From NCBI GenBank assembly GCA_034189125.1, contig JAXHVB010000098.1, forward strand, positions 1 through 14,287: 14,287 nucleotides of DNA. The letters are read 5' to 3'. Below are positions 1-7,014 of this stretch, one piece after another. A program made the translations under genes and the position numbers. The notes beneath the pieces were generated by a model, which worked only from the letters and a program-made list of their open reading frames with translations, was not told the DNA's origin and did not search any database. Each line of letters begins with the position of its first letter. The first letter of the stretch is position 1. The stretch comes from UBA5862 sp002408105 (GTDB lineage Bacteria; Pseudomonadota; Gammaproteobacteria; Pseudomonadales; UBA5862).

Positions 1-1920
1 AAGCAGTTGGAGACCGGGAGCCGTGAGCTGCGCGGCTTAGAGGTGCTTGAGGCAGCGCTTGAGACCAGGCGCCTGGCCGGGTCCTACCGCAGCCTGATTG
101 ACCCGATTGTCGAATCCTACACCCGCGTCAGCATCAACCCGTCGCTCGCCTCGGCCTATGCCGACGCCCGGCAGCGCCTTGACGCTTCGCTCCGATCGTT
201 GCGTGAGGCTGCGGCATCGCTGGGTCCATCCGACCGGCTGGCCAGCGACCTGGACGCACTGGATGCAGCCTGGGCCCGCAGCAAGGCCCTGGACCCCACT
301 GGCATCGACAACGATGCGCGGCTGAGCATGGAAGAGGAGCAACAGTTTTTGGCACAGGTGGACCGCTTGCTGCATACCCTGGCCATCGAGTCGGGACTTG
401 CGCGTGACGAGGAGCCTGCGGTCTATATGCTGGTCAGCGCCACGGTGCGCGAGGTTCCTCGCGTGGTCAGCCGCGTCGAGCATGCGCGTGGAGTGGGTGC
501 CGGGATTCTGACGAGTCCGAGTATGACCAGCTACATGCTGCAGGCACTGGAGCCGGCGTTGAGCCAGCTTGAGGCTGCCGAAAATGAGTTCCGCCAGCTG
601 ATCGACGCGAGCATCGAGCCCCATGGCGAGTATGTGCAGGCGCTTGGCGACATGGCGAATGATTTGGCTGACGCGTACCTGCCCTTGCAGGATTTGATCG
701 AGAACCAACTGATCTTGGGTGAAGGCCCGGACATGGCCTGGACCGATTACTGGGCCCAGCTCACCGATGTGGTCGATGGACACTTTGTACTGGCGCAGGC
801 AGCGTTGCCCGTGCTTGAAGCGCAGCTGGTCGCCCGTCAGGAGGTCCACCGGTTGCGAATCGCTGGTTTGCTTGCGGGCTTGTTGTTTGCGGTGCTGGTC
901 AGCGCCTACCTCTACACTGGGCTGTACATTTCGATTCGGGCGGGTATTGGCGCCCTCTACGGGGCAGCGCACCAGTTTGCGCAAGGGGATTTTCGCATTC
1001 GACTGGAGTCCCAAAGTCATGACGAGCTTGGCGAACTCACCAGTGAGTTCGGTGCCATGGGCCGCAACGTACATGACCTCATCGCGCGGGTGAAGGAAAC
1101 GGCCACCCAAGTGGCGCGCCAGGCCAGCGAAGTTGAGGAAATCTCCGCTATGAGCAGCCGCGGGGCCGAGGTGCAGCGCGGTGAAATTGAGCAAGTCGCC
1201 ACGGCCATGAACGAGATGACAGTCACCGTGCAAGAGGTGGCCCGGCACTCTGTTGGTGCTGCAGATGCGGCTCGAACAGTTCAGCAAACCACCGCCGCGG
1301 GCCAGCAGTTGGTAGACGGGACGCAACAGACCATTGAGCGCCTGTCCAGTGAAATTGGCAACACGGTCAAGGTGAACAACCGGTTGGTTGAGAACAGTGA
1401 AAACATCAGCCGTGTGGTGGATGTCATCAAAGGCGTGGCGGAGCAAACCAACTTGTTGGCGTTGAATGCTGCCATCGAAGCGGCTCGGGCGGGAGAGCAA
1501 GGGCGAGGTTTTGCCGTGGTGGCTGACGAGGTTCGTACGCTCGCCCAGCGCACGCAAGATTCGACCCGCGAAATCGAGCAGATCATCGAGCAGCTACAAG
1601 CCGGTGTCGACGATGCGGTTCGCACCATGAATGCAAGCCGCGCAATGACGGATGAAACGGTTTCCAAATCGGGCGAAGTGGGCCATGCGTTGAGCGACAT
1701 TGCCGCCGCCGTGAACGAAATCCTCGACCTCAACCAGCAGATTGCGGTCGCGGCCGAAGAGCAAAGTTCAGTCGCCAACGAGATTGACCGCAACGTTGTC
1801 GCCATAGGGTCGGTCAGCGAACAGTCGGCCGAGGGGGCTGAGCAGACCGCGGCGGCGAGTCGCAAAATGGCCGCTCTGACCGATGGCCTGGTGTCAGTGG
1901 TCGAGCGGTTTAAGCTCTAG
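1..1920 (+). CDS. Methyl-accepting chemotaxis protein (5' end outside window)
   Basis: This is a transmembrane chemoreceptor that signals to the CheA/CheW array. The frame is open to the first base of the window, so the real start and the first membrane helix lie to the left; the TTG at 7 is only an internal codon. Counting from base 7, residues 1 to about 280 form a helical, presumably periplasmic sensor region of no family I recognise. A membrane helix lies at about 285-306 and a HAMP linker at about 307-360. A long coiled-coil signalling domain follows, whose conserved hairpin tip (EQTNLLALNAAIEAARAGEQ, then GRGFAVVADEVR) is near 478-512. The protein ends in VERFKL and has no NWETF-like CheR-docking pentapeptide. 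No che genes are nearby, so it looks like an orphan receptor. Its ligand cannot be read from the sequence. The family call is certain. Confidence 0.96.
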   Translation, partial: KQLETGSRELRGLEVLEAALETRRLAGSYRSLIDPIVESYTRVSINPSLASAYADARQRLDASLRSLREAAASLGPSDRLASDLDALDAAWARSKALDPTGIDNDARLSMEEEQQFLAQVDRLLHTLAIESGLARDEEPAVYMLVSATVREVPRVVSRVEHARGVGAGILTSPSMTSYMLQALEPALSQLEAAENEFRQLIDASIEPHGEYVQALGDMANDLADAYLPLQDLIENQLILGEGPDMAWTDYWAQLTDVVDGHFVLAQAALPVLEAQLVARQEVHRLRIAGLLAGLLFAVLVSAYLYTGLYISIRAGIGALYGAAHQFAQGDFRIRLESQSHDELGELTSEFGAMGRNVHDLIARVKETATQVARQASEVEEISAMSSRGAEVQRGEIEQVATAMNEMTVTVQEVARHSVGAADAARTVQQTTAAGQQLVDGTQQTIERLSSEIGNTVKVNNRLVENSENISRVVDVIKGVAEQTNLLALNAAIEAARAGEQGRGFAVVADEVRTLAQRTQDSTREIEQIIEQLQAGVDDAVRTMNASRAMTDETVSKSGEVGHALSDIAAAVNEILDLNQQIAVAAEEQSSVANEIDRNVVAIGSVSEQSAEGAEQTAAASRKMAALTDGLVSVVERFKL

Positions 1921-1936
1921 GTGAACGGCTCCCGGC

Positions 1937-1945
1937 TGGTACAAT
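1937..1945 (+). promoter_or_regulatory. Extended -10 promoter for yajQ
   Basis: The sequence TGGTACAAT has a TGn extension directly before the -10 hexamer TACAAT. No convincing -35 hexamer is found at the normal distance, which is usual for extended -10 promoters. It starts 17 bases after the chemoreceptor stop and would give a leader of about 48 bases before the yajQ start. This suggests that yajQ is transcribed independently of the receptor gene. Confidence 0.55.
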
Positions 1946-1999
1946 CGCGATTTGGCTCGGCGGCGAGTTGATCCCGTCGCCGTTGCGGGGAGGTTCAGC

Positions 2000-2482
2000 A
2001 TGCCATCGTTCGATGTGGTGTCCGAAATCGATTTGCACGAAGTCACCAACGCTGTCGATCAGGCCCGGCGGGAGCTCGGCAGTCGGTACGACTTCAAGGG
2101 CGTCGAAGCCGGCTTCGAGCAGTCCGAATACAGTGTCCAGCTAACCGCCGAGGCGGACATCCAGCTTGAGCAAATGCTTGAGATGCTGCGCACCAAACTG
2201 GCTGGACGAAAAATCGACGTGGCCTGCATTGAGGCGGGGCCGCTGGAGCCGTCCGGGAAGCTCGTAAAGCAGCAGGTGACACTGCGCCAGGGCATCGATC
2301 AGGAGACCGCCCGAGGGTTGGTGAAGACACTGAAGGGCAGCAAGCTAAAGGTGCAGGCTGCCATTCAAGGCGACGAGGTCCGCGTCAGTGGTAAGAAGCG
2401 GGATGACCTGCAGCAGGCCATTGCGTTGCTGCGCGAGGCCGATTGCGGTTTGCCCTTACAGTTCAAGAATTTTCGCGACTGA
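2000..2482 (+). CDS. yajQ: YajQ-family nucleotide-binding protein
   Basis: This is a small cytoplasmic protein of 160 residues, the normal size for YajQ. The family has two ferredoxin-like domains. Members bind nucleotides, and a Xanthomonas homologue was reported to bind cyclic di-GMP and act with a transcription factor. Family landmarks are the start MPSFDVVSEIDLHEV, the YDFKG motif at 30-34, the SGKLVKQQVTLRQGI stretch at 85-99 and the C-terminus LPLQFKNFRD. The ATG at 2000 is chosen because it gives the conserved N-terminus and follows a GGGGAGG ribosome site at 1987-1993; the frame is open upstream to 1952 without conservation. It converges on the ABC permease gene with only 17 bases between the two stop codons. 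Family identity is secure; the role in this organism is unknown. Confidence 0.95.
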   Translation: MPSFDVVSEIDLHEVTNAVDQARRELGSRYDFKGVEAGFEQSEYSVQLTAEADIQLEQMLEMLRTKLAGRKIDVACIEAGPLEPSGKLVKQQVTLRQGIDQETARGLVKTLKGSKLKVQAAIQGDEVRVSGKKRDDLQQAIALLREADCGLPLQFKNFRD

Positions 2483-2499
2483 GGGCGGCCCGGCACCGG

Positions 2500-3507
2500 T
2501 CAGTCTTTGTTCCACCGGAACAGCAGGGCCGCCAGCGCGACAAACGTTGCCGTCATCGCACACAGGGCTGCCAAGGATGGCCACACGTCCATAAGCCCTG
2601 CCCCTTCGATCATGACATCGCGGGCAGCGCCCACGATGTGGGTCAAGGGGAGTAAGGTCGCCAACTGGCGCAGCGCTGGGTGCGCACCCTCAAGCGAAAA
2701 CCACACGCCAGAAAGGAACATCATGGGCCAGGTCGCGAAGTTTAGCAGGCCGCCGGCCAACTCTTCGCTCGCGGTGCGGCTTGAAACTAAGAGGCCAAGC
2801 GAAATCAAGCACATGCTTCCCAGCGCGCCGATGATCAGCAGGTCAAGGTATGCGCCGCGCATGACGAAATCCAGAAACAGGTCGCAACCGACGTAAATGA
2901 CAACCGCGGTCACCAGCAGGATCGATAGCCGCGATAGCACCTGACTGGTGAGGAACTCCAAGGGAGTGACCGGGGTTGCTTGAAGCCGTTTGAGCACGCC
3001 ATTTTTCCGGTACCGGACGATCACATAGCCGACTCCGAACAGCGAGCCGAACATCATGTTCATCCCCAGAATGCCTGGAAGCACCCAGTCCAGGTAGCGC
3101 ACCTTGCGCCCGGTGACTGGCTCTCGGTGTAGCTGGTTGTCGGTGCGGCCGGTGAACAGCTCCTCAAGGATGTAGCCTTTGGCGGAATCTTCGTTGACCC
3201 AATACCGCCCTGGTGCATCCGTTGCAACGAAAAGATCCAGCTGGTGGTAGCGAACCGCTTCAATGCCATGCTCCAGTTCGTCCACGGGCACCCATTCAAT
3301 GTGCTCGATCTGGCCCCAAGGGGTTTGTTGCCACGCCGTATCGGTGCCGTAGACGCCGACCTTGTAGAGAAATCGGTCGTCATCACTGAAGGCGAACACG
3401 AAGCCGACCACGATGAGTACCGGAAACAGCAGATTCCAGGACAGCGATGCGCGGTCCCGGTAAAACTCGAGATTGCGCGCGTGCAGCAGCGCAAGAAACT
3501 TTTTCAT
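2500..3507 (-). CDS. ABC-2 type exporter permease
   Basis: This is an inner-membrane permease of 335 residues that would pair with the ATPase encoded 16 bases upstream. The layout is typical of the ABC2_membrane_3 type: one membrane helix near residues 22-40, a large extracytoplasmic domain at about 41-145, then a cluster of five or so helices to the end. The segment FLSGVWFSLEGAHPALRQLA followed by LLPLTHIVGAARD matches the conserved last loop and helix of this family. The N-terminus MKKFLALLHARNLEFYRDR is the usual amphipathic entry helix. The substrate cannot be told from sequence; relatives export drugs, lipids or polymers. The ATG is clear, with no competing upstream start. The gene ends convergently against yajQ without an obvious terminator hairpin. 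Confidence 0.93.
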   Translation of the reverse strand: MKKFLALLHARNLEFYRDRASLSWNLLFPVLIVVGFVFAFSDDDRFLYKVGVYGTDTAWQQTPWGQIEHIEWVPVDELEHGIEAVRYHQLDLFVATDAPGRYWVNEDSAKGYILEELFTGRTDNQLHREPVTGRKVRYLDWVLPGILGMNMMFGSLFGVGYVIVRYRKNGVLKRLQATPVTPLEFLTSQVLSRLSILLVTAVVIYVGCDLFLDFVMRGAYLDLLIIGALGSMCLISLGLLVSSRTASEELAGGLLNFATWPMMFLSGVWFSLEGAHPALRQLATLLPLTHIVGAARDVMIEGAGLMDVWPSLAALCAMTATFVALAALLFRWNKD

Positions 3508-3523
3508 GGCGATTCCATGGGGT

Positions 3524-4408
3524 TCATTCTCTGAGGCTGTGGCCCGTCAATTCGAGAAACAGATCCTCAAGGCTCGGATTGCGCACACGCAGGCTGGTCA
3601 GTGGCACCTGACGCTCCATCAAGTGCTTGAGCGCAGATTCCACCGAGTGCGCCCGAATCCGTATTTCATCCCCCGCCTGAACGGCCGGTTCCGGCCAGTC
3701 AGACAGGGGTGTTGGAAAGTCCGCTACATCCAGACACACCCACACATGGGGGAAGTGCGCGCGCAACAGATCCTGTGGCTTGCCCTGCTCGATGATGCGC
3801 CCATGGTCCATGATCACCAGGTAGTCACACAGGTCCTCGGCTTCTTCCATGTAGTGGGTGGTCAGTACGATGGTCTTTCCCGCGGCCTTGACCGACCGGA
3901 TCAGCTCCCAAAAACGGCGTCTGGACTGGGGGTCGAGCCCTGTGGTGGGTTCGTCCAAAAACACGATTTCGGGGTCATTGACCAGGGCCAGCGCCAACAG
4001 CAGCCGTTGTCGTTGACCGCCCGAAAGTTTGGTGGCGAATTGGTTGAGAAACCCACCCAGGTCGCACAATTCGATGAGCCGTTCGAGCGGGAAATTTCGG
4101 GGGTAAAAGCCGGCGAAGAGTTCGAGGATCTCCTGCACCCGAATAAAATCCATCAGCGCGGTGGATTGAAACTGAATGCCAGCCTCTTGCTTGAATGCTC
4201 GCGTGGGTGGCTTTCCTTTGTACAGAATCTCGCCACCGCTGAGGGACTTGATGCCCTCGATGACCTCAATGGTGGTGGTTTTTCCAGCGCCATTCGGCCC
4301 CAGCAGGCCAAAGCACTGACCGGCCTCGATATGAAAGGAAACGCCATCGACGGCCTGATGTGGGCCGTAGGATTTGCGCAGGTCTCGGACTTCCAGAATG
4401 GGGGACAT
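3524..4408 (-). CDS. ABC exporter ATP-binding protein
   Basis: This is the ATPase subunit of the exporter, 294 residues, cytoplasmic and membrane-associated. All nucleotide-binding elements are present: Walker A GPNGAGKT at 37-44, a Q-loop glutamine near 81, signature LSGGQ at 128-132, Walker B VFLDE at 149-153, a D-loop (GLDP) just after it, and the switch histidine in TTHYMEEAEDL near 185. The C-terminal part, from about 215, is the accessory region common in DrrA/CcmA-like ATPases and ends in LEDLFLELTGHSLRE, a typical family tail. It lies between the AmpG-like gene (8 bases) and the permease gene (16 bases), all on the same strand, so the three are almost certainly co-transcribed. The enzyme looks fully active. 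Confidence 0.96.
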   Translation of the reverse strand: MSPILEVRDLRKSYGPHQAVDGVSFHIEAGQCFGLLGPNGAGKTTTIEVIEGIKSLSGGEILYKGKPPTRAFKQEAGIQFQSTALMDFIRVQEILELFAGFYPRNFPLERLIELCDLGGFLNQFATKLSGGQRQRLLLALALVNDPEIVFLDEPTTGLDPQSRRRFWELIRSVKAAGKTIVLTTHYMEEAEDLCDYLVIMDHGRIIEQGKPQDLLRAHFPHVWVCLDVADFPTPLSDWPEPAVQAGDEIRIRAHSVESALKHLMERQVPLTSLRVRNPSLEDLFLELTGHSLRE

Positions 4409-4416
4409 GCAATTCC

Positions 4417-5667
4417 TTAGGGGTTGCGCAGCGCGCCCGCGGCTTTACCTGTTTCGGGGGGCAACGCGCGCAGCAGCCAAAGCCCCGGGATGGCGATCAA
4501 GGTGCAGCCAAAAAAATACAGGGGCCAGCCCGTGCTTTCGGCCAGGAACCCAGTCGGCGCTGACAGCAACACCCGGGGCACACCCATGGCGCTGGTGAGC
4601 AGGGCGTACTGGGTTGCGGTAAACCGGCGGTTTGCCATGCTGGCCATGAACGCCATAAAGGCCGCAGTTCCCATGCCTGCAGACAGGTTTTCAAAAGCGA
4701 CGACAGCTGCCAGCGCGGGCACATTGTGTCCGAGCTGCGCCAGCACTGCAAAACCGGCGGTCGATGCCATTTGCAGCAAGCCGAACCCCCACAGCGCTGG
4801 AACAAGACCAACCCGGAGCAGCACCAGCCCACCCAGCAATGCGCCGCCCAAGGTTGCCCAGAATCCAAACAGCTTCACTGCAACACCGATTTCGGTGGGG
4901 GTGAAGCCAAGGTCGACATAGAAGGGCGCGGTCATGGCTGACGCCAGGCTGTCGCCCACCTTGTAGAGCAGCACGAACAGCAAAATGACCCAAGCCCCGT
5001 CGCGCGTGAAAAACTCTCGGAAGGGTTCGATCACGGCCTCTCGCAGGCTTTGCGGTCGCCCCTCGCTCATGGCGGGCTCTGGTACCACCATTGTCGTCAC
5101 CACGCCCACGGTCATCGCGGCCGCCATACACCAGTATGCCCACGCGAAGCTGATCTGCCCCGCGAGGACCAGGCCGCCGCCTGAAGCCAGCAACATGCCT
5201 GTGCGGTACCCGTACACGTAGTAGCTCGAGCCCAGTCCAAGCTCATGCTCAGGCAGGTGTTCGCGGCGGTAGGCATCGATGACCGAATCCTGGATCGCGC
5301 TGGCGAGGGCAACCAACAGGGCTGCCCCCACCAACAGGGGCAGCCGCGTGGCCGGCTCGCCGAAACCCATTGCTCCGATGGCCCCGATCAAGACAATTTG
5401 AGTCGCGAGCATCCAGCCGCGTCGGCGACCCAGGCGGCTGATCCTGTAGCGGTCGAGCAGTGGTCCCCAGAGGAATTTCAGGGTGTACGGCAGGCCAAGC
5501 AGTGTCACAAGGCCAATGGCCCCAAGGTCGACGCCTTCCTCTCGCATCCACACTTGCAGCAGCGAGAACGTCAGGAGCAGCGGCAGCCCCGACGCAAACC
5601 CCATCGACAAAGTGGCTGCCATGCGCCCACTGAACAGCACGCGCAAGCCATTTGATGGCGGGTTCAT
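4417..5667 (-). CDS. ampG: AmpG-type MFS transporter (muropeptide permease family)
   Basis: This is a 416-residue inner-membrane transporter of the major facilitator superfamily. AmpG imports anhydro-muropeptides for cell-wall recycling and, in some bacteria, supplies the signal for beta-lactamase induction. Family marks are GFASGLPLLLTFSLLQVWM at about 23-41, the VDLGAIGLVTLLGLPYTLKF region, LWGPLLDRY and the following basic GRRRGWM loop, then about twelve hydrophobic helices. It is shorter than the E. coli protein (491 residues) and lacks the long C-terminal extension. A plausible ribosome site, AGGAG, sits about 10 bases before the ATG. It is the first gene of the cluster with the ABC exporter. 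Substrate specificity is inferred from family only; other AmpG-like carriers have unknown cargo. Confidence 0.87.
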   Translation of the reverse strand: MNPPSNGLRVLFSGRMAATLSMGFASGLPLLLTFSLLQVWMREEGVDLGAIGLVTLLGLPYTLKFLWGPLLDRYRISRLGRRRGWMLATQIVLIGAIGAMGFGEPATRLPLLVGAALLVALASAIQDSVIDAYRREHLPEHELGLGSSYYVYGYRTGMLLASGGGLVLAGQISFAWAYWCMAAAMTVGVVTTMVVPEPAMSEGRPQSLREAVIEPFREFFTRDGAWVILLFVLLYKVGDSLASAMTAPFYVDLGFTPTEIGVAVKLFGFWATLGGALLGGLVLLRVGLVPALWGFGLLQMASTAGFAVLAQLGHNVPALAAVVAFENLSAGMGTAAFMAFMASMANRRFTATQYALLTSAMGVPRVLLSAPTGFLAESTGWPLYFFGCTLIAIPGLWLLRALPPETGKAAGALRNP

Positions 5668-5774
5668 CCGATGCTGGCTCCTGGACGGCGAATCGGTGGG
5701 TATCCAGCCAGCCGTATGAGTTCCTGCTCGATGAAGGGCCCCGGCTGCCGCCGGGTTGCGGGAAGTGGGGACAT
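5664..5774 (-). CDS. Possible 36-residue upstream ORF overlapping ampG start
   Basis: On the minus strand an ATG at 5774 opens a 36-codon frame (begins MSPLPATRRQ, ends RPGASIG). Its TGA overlaps the ampG ATG in the arrangement ATGA, the classic geometry of translational coupling. The peptide is basic, has no membrane segment and resembles nothing I know. No ribosome site precedes its ATG, and the frame stays open further upstream to about 5866 without an ATG. It could be a leader peptide or chance. Confidence 0.2.
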   Translation of the reverse strand: MSPLPATRRQPGPFIEQELIRLAGYPPIRRPGASIG

Positions 5775-5939
5775 GCAGTGGATCACACCGTTGGGTTCGT
5801 GCCTGTGCGGCGCAGCGTGCCCCGGTACAATGGGGACCGCACGTTTCGCTGCGCCGCTAGTCTAAACCACCCTGCTGGATGGGTGGCCGGCGCTGGCGCT
5901 GCGATTCGGTCAACTTGTTGCCACCAACTGGGTGTTTCG
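5668..5939. other. Intergenic region between ampG and fxsA
   Basis: This stretch of about 270 bases separates two divergent genes and should hold both promoters. On the plus strand it contains a -10-like TACAAT at 5826-5831, and on the minus strand the small upstream frame described separately. I see no tRNA, riboswitch, terminator or other conserved gene in it. A frame continuous with fxsA runs back to about 5652, but its translation has no resemblance to FxsA and it is treated as non-coding. Confidence 0.5.
5822..5831 (+). promoter_or_regulatory. Candidate -10 element upstream of fxsA
   Basis: The sequence CCGGTACAAT carries the -10 hexamer TACAAT at 5826-5831 in nearly the same context as the yajQ promoter (CTGGTACAAT). 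No good -35 is visible. The implied leader before the fxsA ATG is about 100 bases. Confidence 0.35.
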
Positions 5940-6389
5940 ATGCGCAGACTGCTGCTCCCAATCTTCATCCTGACGCCACTGATCGAAATGGTGGTGCTCA
6001 TCAAGGTGGGCCAGCGCATCGGCGCGCTCACCACCGTCGGGCTGGTGGTGCTCACGGCGGCCGTTGGGCTGGCGCTGCTGCGTCGCGAGGGCCTGCGCAC
6101 GCTGCTGCGGGCCCAAAGCCGGCTGAACTCCGGACAGGTGCCGGCGCAAGAACTCCTCGAGGGCATCCTGCTGGCAGCCGGCGGTGCGCTCCTGCTGACG
6201 CCCGGGTTCATCACGGATGCCATCGGGTTCATTTGCCTGGTTCCACCTTCACGCAAGTGGTTGGCAGGGACCCTGGTTCGCAACGGTGCGGTGGTGAAGT
6301 CTGCTGGTCCAGCGCCGACGCCGCCAACCTCCGAGCGCGGCCCCAGTGGCGGAACCACCATCGAAGGCGAGTACCGACGCGAGCCGTGA
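5940..6389 (+). CDS. fxsA: FxsA family membrane protein
   Basis: This is a small inner-membrane protein of 149 residues. In E. coli, extra FxsA relieves exclusion of phage T7 by the F plasmid PifA protein; its normal cellular role is not settled. The sequence fits the family along its length: MRRLLLPIFILTPLIEMVVL with a first helix at about 5-24, a second helix at about 28-46, an amphipathic linker LLRAQSRLNSGQVPAQELLE, and a third helix with LLLTPGFITDAIGFICLVP at about 84-102. The C-terminal 45 residues are a polar, Pro-rich tail. The ATG at 5940 is chosen because it starts exactly at the conserved N-terminus; the ribosome site is weak. Proximity to the groE genes is also seen in E. coli, so the neighbourhood is conserved. 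Confidence 0.93.
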   Translation: MRRLLLPIFILTPLIEMVVLIKVGQRIGALTTVGLVVLTAAVGLALLRREGLRTLLRAQSRLNSGQVPAQELLEGILLAAGGALLLTPGFITDAIGFICLVPPSRKWLAGTLVRNGAVVKSAGPAPTPPTSERGPSGGTTIEGEYRREP

Positions 6390-6446
6390 GCCGCGCCTTG
6401 GGGGGGGCTCGCCGCCATGGCCAGCCGGTCTATTTTTCTGCCCACC

Positions 6447-6474
6447 CTTGAAATTGTTTTTCCCGACCCCACCA
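6447..6474 (+). promoter_or_regulatory. Candidate sigma32 (heat-shock) promoter for groESL
   Basis: The sequence holds CTTGAAA at 6447-6453, a 13-base spacer, then CCCCAcca at 6467-6474. The heat-shock sigma factor consensus is CTTGAAA, 13 to 14 bases, CCCCATnT, so the -35 is perfect and the first five bases of the -10 match. It would start transcription near 6480, about 180 bases before groES. Placement just before a chaperonin operon supports the call, but the -10 is incomplete. Confidence 0.5.
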
Positions 6475-6525
6475 CAGGGGGCCAGGCGATTGGCCTGGTG
6501 TGCCTTGCACGCGGCCCGTCACCCC

Positions 6526-6553
6526 TTGACGGTCGCCATTGGCGCACTATGAT
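6526..6553 (+). promoter_or_regulatory. Sigma70-type promoter of groESL
   Basis: A -35 hexamer TTGACG at 6526-6531 and a -10 hexamer TATGAT at 6548-6553 are separated by 16 bases. The last base of the -10 is the first base of the CIRCE operator, so a bound repressor would cover the transcription start. The spacer contains a short palindrome, CGCCATTGGCG, at 6534-6544. Both hexamers are close to consensus, making this the best promoter in the window. Confidence 0.8.
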
Positions 6554-6579
6554 TGGCACTCTCGAGAAGAGAGTGCCAA
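6553..6579 (+). promoter_or_regulatory. CIRCE operator (HrcA-binding site)
   Basis: This is a perfect inverted repeat, TTGGCACTC, nine bases, GAGTGCCAA. It differs from the CIRCE consensus TTAGCACTC-N9-GAGTGCTAA only by one compensated change in each arm. CIRCE is bound by the heat-shock repressor HrcA, itself folded by GroEL, giving feedback control of chaperonin synthesis. The position directly at the start site and about 85 bases before groES is the expected one. The hrcA gene is not in this window. Confidence 0.93.
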
Positions 6580-6663
6580 TTTTGGGTCGGTGTCAGGGAC
6601 CGGACGTGGTCGCTGGCTCGAGTCCTTCATCAATTTAAGAGTTCGTAGGGGAGATCAACCGCA

Positions 6664-6954
6664 ATGAAGATCCGTCCGTTACACGACCGGGTGGTCGTTC
6701 GTCGCTTGGAAGAAGAAACCAAGACTGCTGGCGGAATCGTCCTGCCGGGTTCGGCTGCTGAGAAGCCTTCGCAAGGCGAAGTCATCGCCATCGGCAACGG
6801 CAAGCTGCTGGACAATGGCGATGTGCGCCCGCTGGACGTAAAAGTGGGTGACAAGGTGCTGTTCGGCCAATACAGCGGGAGCACCGTGAAGGTCGATGGC
6901 GAAGAGCTGCTGGTGATGGGCGAAAGCGAAATCTTCGCTGTGCTCGAAGGCTAA
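6664..6954 (+). CDS. groES: Co-chaperonin GroES
   Basis: This is the 96-residue co-chaperonin that caps the GroEL ring as a heptamer in the cytoplasm. Its length is standard. Family motifs are MKIRPLHDRVVVRRLEEE at the N-terminus, the mobile GroEL-binding loop TKTAGGIVLPGSAAEKP at about 19-35 with its hydrophobic IVL, the GEVIAIGNGK strand, and the C-terminal YSGSTVKVDGEELLVMGESE region. The ribosome site AGGGGAG at about 6647-6653 precedes the ATG at 6664. It is the first gene of the groES-groEL operon, under the CIRCE-associated promoter, with 60 bases before groEL. Confidence 0.98.
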   Translation: MKIRPLHDRVVVRRLEEETKTAGGIVLPGSAAEKPSQGEVIAIGNGKLLDNGDVRPLDVKVGDKVLFGQYSGSTVKVDGEELLVMGESEIFAVLEG

Positions 6955-7014
6955 GCTGCCAAGGCTCCGAATTATTCACTTCATTAACAGAATCAAGAAC
7001 GAAGGGTAGAAACA

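Noticed and set aside
37..1557. Long open frame of 506 codons on the minus strand opposite the chemoreceptor gene
   Set aside because: It is antisense to a clear chemoreceptor coding sequence, has no recognisable domain, and is the usual mirror frame in GC-rich DNA.
3473..4420. Plus-strand frame of 315 codons opposite the ABC ATPase
   Set aside because: It covers the same bases as an ATPase with every catalytic motif intact on the other strand, and shows no motif of its own.
5652..5939. N-terminal extension of fxsA to about 5652
   Set aside because: The extra 96 residues do not resemble FxsA and cross a promoter-like TACAAT. The conserved N-terminus begins at 5940.
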